From a virus, in IMG/VR virus record IMGVR_UViG_3300030106_006063, positions 14,201 through 48,427 of that record: a stretch of DNA of 34,227 nt; one strand, 5' to 3'. Below the pieces are notes generated by a model, which saw nothing but the letters and a program-made list of their open reading frames with translations, did no database searches and had not been told where the DNA came from. Made by a program: the position numbers and the translations under genes. This document shows, in pieces, positions 27,385 to 33,513 of the stretch; position 1 is the stretch's first letter, and each line of letters starts with the position of its first letter.

Positions 27385-27643
27385 CAACTTCCTATTTGGT
27401 GACGAGACAACTGTACCGGATGAGGGGAAGTTCTTACTGATCGGTGGGCCAGCTCACTTACAAATTCGTTACGCATATTTTACTGCTGAAATCATCGACG
27501 ATGAGTCGGGGATCTACAGGCGTGACTTCATCGGCTTCATCGACGGCCCCACGTTTCATCAGGTTTACATTTACGAACACACAACGCGCGGCGAAGCAAT
27601 CGATTTGTTGCTCAATCGGAGGCGAAATGGCGAGAAAGGTTGA
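27359..27643 (+). CDS. Hypothetical protein, 94 aa
   Basis: AAGGAG (27347-27352) 6 nt before ATG 27359 gives a strong start; the gene overlaps its upstream neighbour by 26 nt and the HNH gene by 17 nt. The product is a compact mixed alpha/beta protein (FLLIGGPAHLQIRYAYFTAEI, then FIGFIDGPTFHQVYIY). I recognise no motif. Its place in the replication/nuclease run suggests an accessory DNA-metabolism protein, no more than that. Confidence 0.7.
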   Translation: MLKLLQRLNNFLFGDETTVPDEGKFLLIGGPAHLQIRYAYFTAEIIDDESGIYRRDFIGFIDGPTFHQVYIYEHTTRGEAIDLLLNRRRNGEKG

Positions 27644-28010
27644 ACGCACGCGAGCGAATGGCGAGTGGACAGAGGCTAGGTATTTCGGCTTCATTCGATC
27701 ATCGCTGAGACAAGCAAGCAGACGGTATCCACCTATTGCAAGACAGGCATTGGATGCAGCAAAGAGAAAAAACGAAAGCGAAAACAAAAGACTCAAGTGG
27801 GAGTACCAATGCTGCGTCTGCGGCGAGTGGTTCGCTCGAAAAGAAGTCCAGGTAGATCACATCATTCCCTGCGGATCACTGAGATGCTGGGACGATCTAA
27901 CTGGATTTACGAAACGACTATTTACTGAGCCTGATGGCCTGCGAATCACGTGCAAAGCTTGTCATCAGAAAATTACCAACGAAGCACGCAATAGGAAAAG
28001 AGATGAGTAA
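27627..28010 (+). CDS. HNH endonuclease, 127 aa
   Basis: A strong CGGAGG site (27618-27623) fixes ATG 27627. The zinc-binding betabetaalpha-metal core is complete: CCVCGEWF (C62/C63, C65), the catalytic block VQVDHIIPCGSL with D77-H78, and CKACHQK (C109, C112, H113). The basic N-terminal half (residues 1-55) probably binds DNA. Small phage HNH enzymes serve as homing endonucleases, as partners of terminase, or in recombination. There is no intron or interrupted gene around it, so a packaging or DNA-processing role is at least as likely as homing. Confidence 0.88.
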   Translation: MARKVERTRANGEWTEARYFGFIRSSLRQASRRYPPIARQALDAAKRKNESENKRLKWEYQCCVCGEWFARKEVQVDHIIPCGSLRCWDDLTGFTKRLFTEPDGLRITCKACHQKITNEARNRKRDE

Positions 28011-28245
28011 CTACATCCCCAAGCCCAATACTGGAAGTCTTTTTCGTAATGACAAGGCCAGTGATACTCACCCCGATTATCGAGGCAGCTTGATGGTCGA
28101 GGGGTTCGGTGACTTATGGCTGAGCGCTTGGATCAACGAAAAGCCGGATGGAAGTAAGTACATGAGCATCAAGTGCAATGCTAAGGAGGAACAGGCCAAA
28201 CCAGCACAGAGCAATTCTGCGTCAAGCGAGCCTGATCCCTTTTAG
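28003..28245 (+). CDS. Small conserved-type phage protein, 80 aa
   Basis: It overlaps the HNH gene by 8 nt with AGGAAAAG upstream. The pattern (TGSLFRNDKASDTHPDYRGS, FGDLWLSAWINEKPDGSKYM) is one I have seen in short proteins of many phages, in which a beta-rich module with 'PDYRG' and 'lsaWi' is followed by a disordered tail (here SNSASSEPDPF). The acidic disordered end resembles the C-terminal tips of single-strand binding proteins, so an SSB-like or SSB-mimic role is possible. That is inference from the tail and context only. Confidence 0.7.
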   Translation: MSNYIPKPNTGSLFRNDKASDTHPDYRGSLMVEGFGDLWLSAWINEKPDGSKYMSIKCNAKEEQAKPAQSNSASSEPDPF

Positions 28246-28258
28246 TTGTGGATGCGCG

Positions 28259-28444
28259 ATGAACGTGGCTATGTGGCGTGAACGGAAGGATCAGAAACGC
28301 CACGGCTGGCTTTACACAGACTGTGTCAGGTGCGGTCGCTTTCTCGGAAGGCGACCCGTTGAGGTTGAGGATGAGAAGGCAAAGCAAGAAGCATCGCCAA
28401 CGATGTTTAGAGGCGAAGCCAACCCGCGAGGCTATGATTCGTGA
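28259..28444 (+). CDS. Tiny CxxC zinc-knuckle-like protein, 61 aa
   Basis: A short ORF with YTDCVRCGRFLG (C22, C25) and many charged residues. One CxxC pair cannot bind zinc alone, so a dimer or a structural half-site is implied. It overlaps the next gene by 74 nt, which is large for this window, and its ribosome site is weak (GTGGATG). It may be real, since phages carry many such mini-proteins between DNA-processing genes, but is the least certain gene of this block. ATG 28271 is an alternative start. Confidence 0.5.
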   Translation: MNVAMWRERKDQKRHGWLYTDCVRCGRFLGRRPVEVEDEKAKQEASPTMFRGEANPRGYDS

Positions 28445-28985
28445 GGTTGGCAAGTGCGAAAATTGCGGTCGGTCACCCGGCCACCGCAAAGGTGTCATGC
28501 CGCAGCTCGCGCAGCTGTGCGTACACGAGATCGCGAACGGCGCGTACCGAATGCAAGCCTTAGACAAGCGGTGGGCGACCCTTGTGCTTTGTTACCAATG
28601 CAATGGGGGGCCGTTCGATTGGAAAGGCGATTGGCCCGAATCGCGACAGCTGGCGTTGCTGCTTTGGCGGCGACCGCAAGACTTTGATTTGAAAGCATAC
28701 AACTACTTAATTAATCCACGCGCACCGCGAAGAATCGAAAGAGAAGACATTGAGATGCACTTAGAACAACAATTCCTAAGCGTGACCGAGGCGGCATCCA
28801 GACTGCAAGTGGATCGCCGCACCGTTAACTCGTGGATTGAAAGCAAGAAACTTAAAGCAGTCGATGCAAGTCCAGATGATTCGTCGCGAAAGCTGTGGAG
28901 AATTCATATTTGGGACTTCATGGAATTCTTAAAAACCCGTGCAACTGACGCAGCGGCATCTGGACAAGGCGGCGACAACGGGTAA
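28371..28985 (+). CDS. HNH-like zinc domain fused to an excisionase-type HTH, 204 aa
   Basis: ATG 28371 follows GAGG with good spacing. The N-terminal part has an HNH-like zinc arrangement: CENCGRS (C29, C32), VHEIANG (H52) and LCYQCNGG (C74, C77), with a basic lead (MRRQSKKHRQR). The C-terminal part (about 135-188) is a winged-helix excisionase/MerR-type motif: LSVTEAASRLQVDRRTVNSW, then LWRIHIWDFMEFL. It lies 40 nt ahead of the integrase, where an excisionase or directionality factor would be expected. Whether the zinc part is catalytic is uncertain, since it lacks an obvious DH pair. An HNH-Xis fusion would be unusual. Confidence 0.75.
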   Translation: MRRQSKKHRQRCLEAKPTREAMIREVGKCENCGRSPGHRKGVMPQLAQLCVHEIANGAYRMQALDKRWATLVLCYQCNGGPFDWKGDWPESRQLALLLWRRPQDFDLKAYNYLINPRAPRRIEREDIEMHLEQQFLSVTEAASRLQVDRRTVNSWIESKKLKAVDASPDDSSRKLWRIHIWDFMEFLKTRATDAAASGQGGDNG

Positions 28986-29025
28986 GTTGAGTGCAACCAT
29001 AACACGCATTGAGGTGTGAATAGAA

Positions 29026-29772
29026 ATGTATAGAGACTTAGACTTTAAAGTGCTGACGTTACAGGAAATTCATCGAGTGTTGGCTGCATTGCAAGTACGC
29101 CGCACACACCGCAGCGAATTAATCAGCGGCAATGGATGGATCAACCTGATTGTTTTCCGCCTTAGCTGCTGCTGCGGATTGAGATCTAAAGAAATCCAGC
29201 ATCTGCGATTGAGCGATCTCAAACTAGAAGGTGATCGCCCGTTTATTCGCGTGAGAGAAGGTGCGACGAAGGGGAGCGGAAGAGGACGCCGGGTTCCTTT
29301 ATGGTGGGATGAAAGCACTCTCTCAGATCTCACTGAATGGAAGCTGTACCGGCTGGCGACCGAAGACCCTCACGCCAGGGTAGTTCGTGCCAAAAACCAA
29401 ACGCACGATATGATTCAGCGGAACAAGCTTTTCAATCGCTGGAAGAATTGCTTGAAGGTTTTGGGGGCAGAGCGTCAAAGCTCGCTCACTATCCACTGTG
29501 GTCGTCACACATTCATCAGCGTATCGCTTCACATGGGCAAGTCGCTTGTTGAAGTGCAGCGAGCTGCAGGTCATGCGTCGATCCTGACAACACAAATTTA
29601 CTTGCATCTGATCCCGTCAAACGAACGGACTAACATTTTTTCACTGGAGCAGAAACATGGCGAAGAAGAGAACAACGCGGAAACGTCAGACAAAAACAAC
29701 GCAGAAAGTGGAAGAAGCATCTACTCCCCAAGAGCAGCCTTTGCCAGTGGAAGAAGAGCAGCAGCCACGTGA
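29026..29772 (+). CDS. Tyrosine recombinase (phage integrase), 248 aa
   Basis: The tyrosine-recombinase catalytic set is complete: R53 (CGLRSKEIQHLRL), K82 (EGATKGSGRGRRVPLW), H157xxR160 (HCGRHTFIS), H183 (AAGHASILTTQ) and nucleophile Y192 (IYLHL), with the canonical 9-residue H-to-Y gap. It lacks the N-terminal SAM-like core-binding domain of most phage integrases (only about 35 residues precede the catalytic domain), so it may rely on a partner or bind short arms. GAGGTG (29011-29016) supports the start. The last 39 codons (about 116 nt) overlap the next gene in another frame and look like an unconserved tail, perhaps because an earlier stop was lost. Confidence 0.93.
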   Translation: MYRDLDFKVLTLQEIHRVLAALQVRRTHRSELISGNGWINLIVFRLSCCCGLRSKEIQHLRLSDLKLEGDRPFIRVREGATKGSGRGRRVPLWWDESTLSDLTEWKLYRLATEDPHARVVRAKNQTHDMIQRNKLFNRWKNCLKVLGAERQSSLTIHCGRHTFISVSLHMGKSLVEVQRAAGHASILTTQIYLHLIPSNERTNIFSLEQKHGEEENNAETSDKNNAESGRSIYSPRAAFASGRRAAAT

Positions 29773-30070
29773 AGAAATTGACAACTTGTCAATTGCTGCA
29801 GAAACAGAAACGCAGCCTGACCTTGATCCCGGCCAAACACATGTAATGCTGACTTGCGGAGACGATACTCGCACATCGACTTACGACAATGTCTTGGTAG
29901 CTGACGCAGCAGAGCAGCTTGCTGCAACTTACGTTCTGTCACTTAAAGCGTTCCCAGCGCATGACACGCCAATCATGGTCAAAGCAATCACGACAGATGC
30001 TGTGTTCGGCCCGTTCCTTGTTGACTGCTCTTTAGTAGTAGAAGCAAAAAGTTTAAGGGGTATGAACTGA
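29657..30070 (+). CDS. Hypothetical protein with basic head and acidic linker, 137 aa
   Basis: GGAG (29646-29649) gives a proper start 7 nt downstream. Residues 1-15 are Lys/Arg/Thr-rich (MAKKRTTRKRQTKTTQ), 18-57 are Glu/Gln/Pro-rich and disordered, and 60-137 form a small beta-rich domain (TYDNVLVADAAEQLAATYVL). No family recognised. It overlaps the integrase tail by 116 nt and the next gene by 1 nt (TGATG). The DNA-tail-plus-domain layout is common in phage nucleoid- or regulator-type proteins, but the function is unknown. Confidence 0.65.
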   Translation: MAKKRTTRKRQTKTTQKVEEASTPQEQPLPVEEEQQPREEIDNLSIAAETETQPDLDPGQTHVMLTCGDDTRTSTYDNVLVADAAEQLAATYVLSLKAFPAHDTPIMVKAITTDAVFGPFLVDCSLVVEAKSLRGMN

Positions 30071-30306
30071 TGCATGCAAACGATCACAGCCCTGCCGCTG
30101 CCGGATATCGCGCGCAAATCTCGAAGATACGTAGCGTGGTCATGCGAGCCATGGATCAACGCAAACCTCTCAGGTTTCAGTGGCGAGATGAAAATGGAAT
30201 TTTGAGAGCTGAAGATCACATCCCAGCCAAGCCGGTGGGGCGTATGGGGATCACAACGAATAACGGAGTAACGATAGCTTTCGAGGCTATTGAGAAAGTT
30301 TCTTGA
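30070..30306 (+). CDS. Hypothetical small protein, 78 aa
   Basis: The start overlaps the previous stop (TGATG), so it is translationally coupled. Residues about 25-60 (AMDQRKPLRFQWRDENGILR) look basic and beta-rich. I recognise no motif. The stop codon (30304-30306) lies in the stem of an inverted repeat, which may end this transcript segment. Confidence 0.65.
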   Translation: MHANDHSPAAAGYRAQISKIRSVVMRAMDQRKPLRFQWRDENGILRAEDHIPAKPVGRMGITTNNGVTIAFEAIEKVS

Positions 30307-30332
30307 GCATGCGTTTTTAGACGCTAGCTCAA
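30303..30332 (+). terminator. Imperfect inverted repeat overlapping a stop codon
   Basis: TTGAGC (30303-30308) pairs with GCTCAA (30327-30332) and GCGT (30311-30314) with ACGC (30321-30324), separated by a 2-nt internal mismatch (AT/TA) and closed by the loop TTTTAG. The TGA of the upstream gene is inside the 5' arm. No T-tract follows on the + side (A-run instead). It could be a terminator, an operator, or an integrase arm-type site. Confidence 0.4.
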
Positions 30333-30338
30333 AAACAA

Positions 30339-30441
30339 TTCCGGTCGATGGACGGTGATCGCAAAAGCAAATGAAAGGGAACTGATACCGTGGGAAGTTC
30401 AACATCCCTTGATCATTCGGGTTCGATTCCCGAGCCGGAAA
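30339..30441 (+). other. tRNA T-arm and acceptor-like sequence; candidate attP core
   Basis: 30417-30433 is a perfect T-arm: stem TCGGG/CCCGA with loop TTCGATT, containing the invariant TTC and A positions of tRNAs. The next 7 bases, GCCGGAA (30434-30440), would be the acceptor 3' strand, and TTCCGGT (30339-30345) upstream pairs with them at 7/7 positions (one G-T). No normal anticodon arm lies between, and the span is 103 nt, so it is not a standard tRNA. Phages that integrate in tRNA genes carry just such a tRNA 3' end as attP. The integrase gene ends 600 nt upstream. The + strand also codes here if the methyltransferase starts at GTG 30390. Confidence 0.4.
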
Positions 30442-30449
30442 TTTTAACG

Positions 30450-31274
30450 ATGGGTAGCCTGTTCGCAGGCATAGGTGGATTGGAGTATGGGTTTGAGTCA
30501 CATCCGTCCAAACGCTTTCGCACTGCATGGCAAGTGGAGTGCAACGCTTACGCGACCCGCGTTCTTGAGAAGCATTGGCCGACAGTATTGCGCCACGATG
30601 ACGTATGTACTTGGCCGACTCCGACTACTCCACCAGTTGACATTTTGCTTGCAGGATTTCCTTGTCAGGACATTTCTTTTAATGGAAAAGGGGCTGGGCT
30701 AGATGGGAAACGAAGCGGATTATTCTGGGAAACAATGCGTATCGTTCGCGAAATGGGACCACGCTGGATCGTATTGGAAAACGTACCAGCCTTGCTTGCT
30801 CCAGGGCGAGGAATGGAAAGAGTTCTCGGATCGCTTGCCAGCCTCCGGTACGATGCGGAATGGTCAACTGTTTCAGCATCGGAAGTGGGTGCGCCGCACA
30901 AACGCAACCGCCTCTTTATCATCGCGTGGAAATACGAGGTCATGGGGAACCCCCCGCTTTTCAGAGTACAAGGACTGCGGTCCTTTGGGGAGCAAGTCGC
31001 AAGTTCACATGATCAAAAGGAGCTACCTCTGCGCACAGGTGAAACAATATCCGCCAGCGACAGACCCAACGGCGAAGCTTTCACCAGATTGGACCGAGTG
31101 GTTGATGGGTTTTCCCATTGGGTACACGAACCTCCAGTAGCAAGAGTTTCTTCGGGCGTTGTGAAGCGGGCTGATCGCATCAAATGTCTCGGAAACGCGG
31201 TAGTGCCGCAAGTGGCACAGGTGGTGGCTGAACGGCTTTTGCAAATACACGACGCACGTTGCGTCAAGTTTTAG
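30450..31274 (+). CDS. C5-cytosine DNA methyltransferase, 274 aa
   Basis: It transfers a methyl group from S-adenosylmethionine to C5 of cytosine. Motif I is at residues 1-15 (MGSLFAGIGGLEYGF), motif IV has the catalytic Cys C72 (GFPCQDISF), motif VI VLENV ends at 112, motif VIII has HKRNRLF (R152, R154), and motifs IX-X end the protein (IKCLGNAVVPQVAQ). I chose ATG 30450, where motif I begins, as in small phage enzymes; GTG 30390 would add 20 residues. Residues 160-220, the target-recognition region, look weakly conserved. A second, overlapping frame runs through the same DNA (30703-31140). Likely purpose: guarding phage DNA from host restriction. No partner restriction enzyme is visible. 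Confidence 0.92.
   Translation: MGSLFAGIGGLEYGFESHPSKRFRTAWQVECNAYATRVLEKHWPTVLRHDDVCTWPTPTTPPVDILLAGFPCQDISFNGKGAGLDGKRSGLFWETMRIVREMGPRWIVLENVPALLAPGRGMERVLGSLASLRYDAEWSTVSASEVGAPHKRNRLFIIAWKYEVMGNPPLFRVQGLRSFGEQVASSHDQKELPLRTGETISASDRPNGEAFTRLDRVVDGFSHWVHEPPVARVSSGVVKRADRIKCLGNAVVPQVAQVVAERLLQIHDARCVKF
30703..31140 (+). CDS. Overprinted +1-frame ORF inside the methyltransferase, 145 aa
   Basis: The frame runs from ATG 30703 (AAAAGGGG at 30686-30693, 9-nt spacing) to TAG 31140, entirely within the methyltransferase gene. It encodes motifs I recognise from a phage and prophage protein family often found with C5 methyltransferases: SDRLPASGTMRNGQLF, KWVRRT, WGTPRFSEYKDCGPLGS and a C-terminal LSPDWTEWLMGFPIGYTNL. 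The same bases code, one base out, for methyltransferase motifs VI-VIII and the region before motif IX. Both products look conserved, so this is either a real overlapping gene or the footprint of an ancient frame change. Function of the family is not known to me. Confidence 0.5.
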   Translation: MGNEADYSGKQCVSFAKWDHAGSYWKTYQPCLLQGEEWKEFSDRLPASGTMRNGQLFQHRKWVRRTNATASLSSRGNTRSWGTPRFSEYKDCGPLGSKSQVHMIKRSYLCAQVKQYPPATDPTAKLSPDWTEWLMGFPIGYTNLQ

Positions 31275-31293
31275 TTCTGAAAAAGGATTTAAG

Positions 31294-31647
31294 ATGACTG
31301 GTTTTGTTTTGGCAGCAGGCTTGTTTTTTGGTTTTGGTTTTGGCGAGAAGCAAAAAACTAGGAGTTGCCGCGTTGGTAATTGTGAGGTTACGCGAACCGT
31401 TACCATCAAGAAAGAAAAGCTGAGTGACGAGGAAGCGACGAAGGAGGAGGCTCGACAGATGAGCTTGCTGAAAAGGATGCATGTCTTCCGCACACCGCGT
31501 GGCTGCTTTGAGGGCTGCGGAATTAGCCGCAACCCTGAGCCGCCGACATGCAAACCGTGTCGCAAGATGCGGTTAGTCGCTGACTCAATCGTCGAGCGTG
31601 ACGGATGGTTCTACCGCTGCCGTCTTTGGCGACCATTGGCAAAGTGA
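31294..31647 (+). CDS. Cys-rich protein with signal-like N-terminus, 117 aa
   Basis: AAGGA a few bases upstream supports ATG 31294. Residues 1-17 (MTGFVLAAGLFFGFGFG) are hydrophobic and could be a signal or anchor. The rest is Cys- and Arg-rich: seven Cys at 25, 30, 71, 75, 86, 89 and 109, with CFEGCG and CKPC. It may bind metal or form disulfides in an exported protein. The 'RTPRGCFEGCGIS ... GWFYRCRLWR' pattern faintly recalls exported proteins of planctomycetes; that is memory, not a tested match. It overlaps the next gene by 4 nt (GTGA). Confidence 0.65.
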   Translation: MTGFVLAAGLFFGFGFGEKQKTRSCRVGNCEVTRTVTIKKEKLSDEEATKEEARQMSLLKRMHVFRTPRGCFEGCGISRNPEPPTCKPCRKMRLVADSIVERDGWFYRCRLWRPLAK

Positions 31648-32153
31648 TTGTCGAGTTAACAAAGGTTGAGATGTTTAGTGCGGCGCAGGCTGGTTGCTTG
31701 CGCCGCATTAACGCTTTGTGTAAAGATCTGCCAGAACCTTACGGCACGCCCGAAACGGGATTGTTTGACAACGATGTCGAATCATGTGGTGCAGAGATGG
31801 CAGTGGCGAAAGCGTTTGGCATGTACTGGAATACATACCCTGGCGAGTTTCGAGAGCTGCCGGGTGATGTCGCCAACCTTGAAGTGCGATCAACAAAGCA
31901 TGTGAACGGTTGCTTGATCGTTCACAACAGAGACAAGGACGATAGACCCTTCGTTCTGGTCAGAGGATCCATGCCACGATACGAGGTTGCTGGGTGGATG
32001 ATGGGCAAAGATGCGAAGCAAAGCAAATGGATCCGTAAGATCCGTAAACGCTCAGCGTTCTTTGTCCCAGCCGATCAACTGCACTCGCTTGCAGATCTGA
32101 AAGTAATTCCACAAAAAATAGAGATTGCTCCTTCTGCAACTGCTGGAGAGTAA
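31644..32153 (+). CDS. Conserved-type phage protein of unknown function, 169 aa
   Basis: I chose the GTG at 31644, which overlaps the upstream stop (GTGA), since the N-terminus VIVELTKVEMFSAAQAG matches the usual start of a phage protein family I recognise by pattern (also ESCGAEMAVAKAFGMYW, LEVRSTKH, FVLVRGSMPRYEVAGWMMG, AFFVPADQL). ATG 31671 behind AAAGG is the alternative and ATG 31605 is less likely. Relatives are about 150-170 aa and of unknown function; the fold looks alpha/beta and nuclease-like at best, without clear catalytic residues that I can name. Confidence 0.75.
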   Translation: MIVELTKVEMFSAAQAGCLRRINALCKDLPEPYGTPETGLFDNDVESCGAEMAVAKAFGMYWNTYPGEFRELPGDVANLEVRSTKHVNGCLIVHNRDKDDRPFVLVRGSMPRYEVAGWMMGKDAKQSKWIRKIRKRSAFFVPADQLHSLADLKVIPQKIEIAPSATAGE

Positions 32154-32518
32154 GTTAAAACCAGCACTGCAGGCTTGGCCTGTCTTGACGCTCTTGTCGC
32201 CAGCGTAAACAGCGACACATGCAGCCCTAGGAGCAGGGGCTAGCCGCTGCTGAGAACCAGCACCGTATCTTCTTCGCCAAAGAATTCTGCCACAAAGACT
32301 GATAGCTTCCGGTGGATGCCGGTTGCCAGCAAATAATCAGCAGGGGTGGGCCTTGGGTAGCGCCGAGGACGAGAGTGACCTTCCAATTGGAAATCTGGAC
32401 CGTAGGGACTTGTTGCGCTTGAACCTGCTTCGCAGGAGTCATTGAGGGGGTTGTGTGAGAATGTGTTTGCGGGCAACGCTGAAACTTGAACAATGAGATG
32501 CAGCCAGAAGGAGCTGCC
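32154..32518 (+). other. Non-coding stretch with serial hairpins, 365 nt
   Basis: This is the longest gap in the window. It holds no convincing ORF on either strand; two minus-strand frames (78 and 97 aa) lack ribosome sites. It contains several short strong stem-loops: CAGGC/GCCTG (32170-32182), TGTCGC/GCGACA (32195-32217), AGCCC/GGGCT (32223-32241) next to the palindrome GGCTAGCC (32238-32245), and CCTGC/GCAGG (32424-32436). It could be a structured RNA, a regulatory leader for the phosphatase gene, or an origin or packaging signal. I see no clear -35/-10 promoter in it. Confidence 0.5.
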
Positions 32519-33199
32519 ATGCGAGTTTTAGTGATACCGGATTTGCACTCACCAGCGATTGAGCCGCGTAGTTTTGACTTCGTAAGGAGTGTTCAGGACT
32601 ACTACCAGACTGATCGCGTTGTTTTCATCGGTGACATCGTTGATTCTCACCAATTGAGCTTTCACGATAGCGAGCCAAGTGCGCCGAGTGCGGTAGATGA
32701 ATACGAGCAGGCTATGGCACAGCTAGAGCCTTGGTTCAAGCACTTTCCCAAAGCCGACTTCTTAATTGGAAATCATGATGCCATCGTCCATCGACGAGCG
32801 TTTTCTGCTGGTCTGCCGGAGCGTTTCATCAAAGACATCGCAACGCTGCTGTCTTTGCCAAAGAAGTGGAAAGTCACGCCACGGTATGGGGCGGCGCAGA
32901 TAGACGATGTGTTGTACTTTCACGGCGAAGTAGGGCCACAAGGCCAAGGCATCCCAGCTCACAGACACGCCCTGCAGCAGATGCAATCCGTTGTCCAGGG
33001 GCATCTGCACCAATCAGCAGGCGTTATCTTCAGCCGCACGAGCCGGGGTAAGCAGATCTTCGGCATGCAGGTTGGCTCTCTCTGTGACCCAGATGCCATC
33101 AATTTCTCATACTCAAAGAAATATGCCAAAGGCAGTCCATTGGGCTGTGGGGTTGTTCTGGACGGCGAGATGGCGATTTTCGAGGCGATGCCGTCATGA
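32519..33199 (+). CDS. Calcineurin-like metallophosphoesterase, 226 aa
   Basis: AAGGAG 6 nt upstream sets ATG 32519. Metal-binding motifs are in the standard order: D8xH10 (IPDLHSP), GD (38-39), GNHD (84-87), H135 (YFHGE) and GHLH (161-164). The fold binds two metals and hydrolyses phosphate mono- or diesters. Phage members of this fold act as protein phosphatases, nucleotide phosphatases or DNA-end processing enzymes; the substrate cannot be told from sequence. It overlaps the mini-zincin gene by 4 nt (ATGA). No kinase or ligase lies nearby to suggest nucleic-acid end repair. Confidence 0.88.
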   Translation: MRVLVIPDLHSPAIEPRSFDFVRSVQDYYQTDRVVFIGDIVDSHQLSFHDSEPSAPSAVDEYEQAMAQLEPWFKHFPKADFLIGNHDAIVHRRAFSAGLPERFIKDIATLLSLPKKWKVTPRYGAAQIDDVLYFHGEVGPQGQGIPAHRHALQQMQSVVQGHLHQSAGVIFSRTSRGKQIFGMQVGSLCDPDAINFSYSKKYAKGSPLGCGVVLDGEMAIFEAMPS

Positions 33200-33513
33200 G
33201 CGATCTGCCAAAAACAATCGACAACATAAAGCTCGGTGGCCGCGCGTGGCGACTCACCTTTGTCACGGCACGAGAGCTGCCACCTGATTGCTGGGGTGAT
33301 TGCCGGGTCGATACGCCCAAGGATGAGATTAGGGTGCGAGACTCACACACGCTGAGCGACCAGCATTTCCTTGACACACTGATACATGAGCTTTTGCACG
33401 GTATCTGGTTTACGGGGTTGTCAGAAGAAATTGTTGAGACATCTGCAACAGAAATAGCTCGTGTTTTGCTGCGATCTGGGCGAATATCGGTCAATCGGCA
33501 CAACGATTCCTGA
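33196..33513 (+). CDS. Minimal zincin metalloprotease-like protein, 105 aa
   Basis: The start overlaps the phosphatase stop (ATGA). An HExxH motif (LIHELLHGI, H64-E65-H68) follows a beta-rich N-terminal half, with a downstream acidic helix LSEEIVETSATEIARVL that can supply the third zinc ligand (near E77-E81). The order is beta strands, zinc helix, then E-helix, as in SprT/ImmA-type or gluzincin-like mini peptidases. At 105 aa it is close to the smallest workable zincin. A role in cleaving a host factor or phage repressor is possible but not shown. Its TGA (33511-33513) lies within the loop of a 9-bp hairpin. Confidence 0.78.
   Translation: MSDLPKTIDNIKLGGRAWRLTFVTARELPPDCWGDCRVDTPKDEIRVRDSHTLSDQHFLDTLIHELLHGIWFTGLSEEIVETSATEIARVLLRSGRISVNRHNDS

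Noticed and set aside
28937-28948. 12-base repeat CGTGCAACTGAC shared by 18922 and 28937
   Set aside because: In 34 kb many 12-base repeats are expected by chance, and the second copy lies in coding sequence without its hairpin partner.
32227-32520. Minus-strand frames of 97 and 78 aa in the non-coding gap
   Set aside because: No Shine-Dalgarno at either start and no protein-like pattern; I treat the gap as non-coding.
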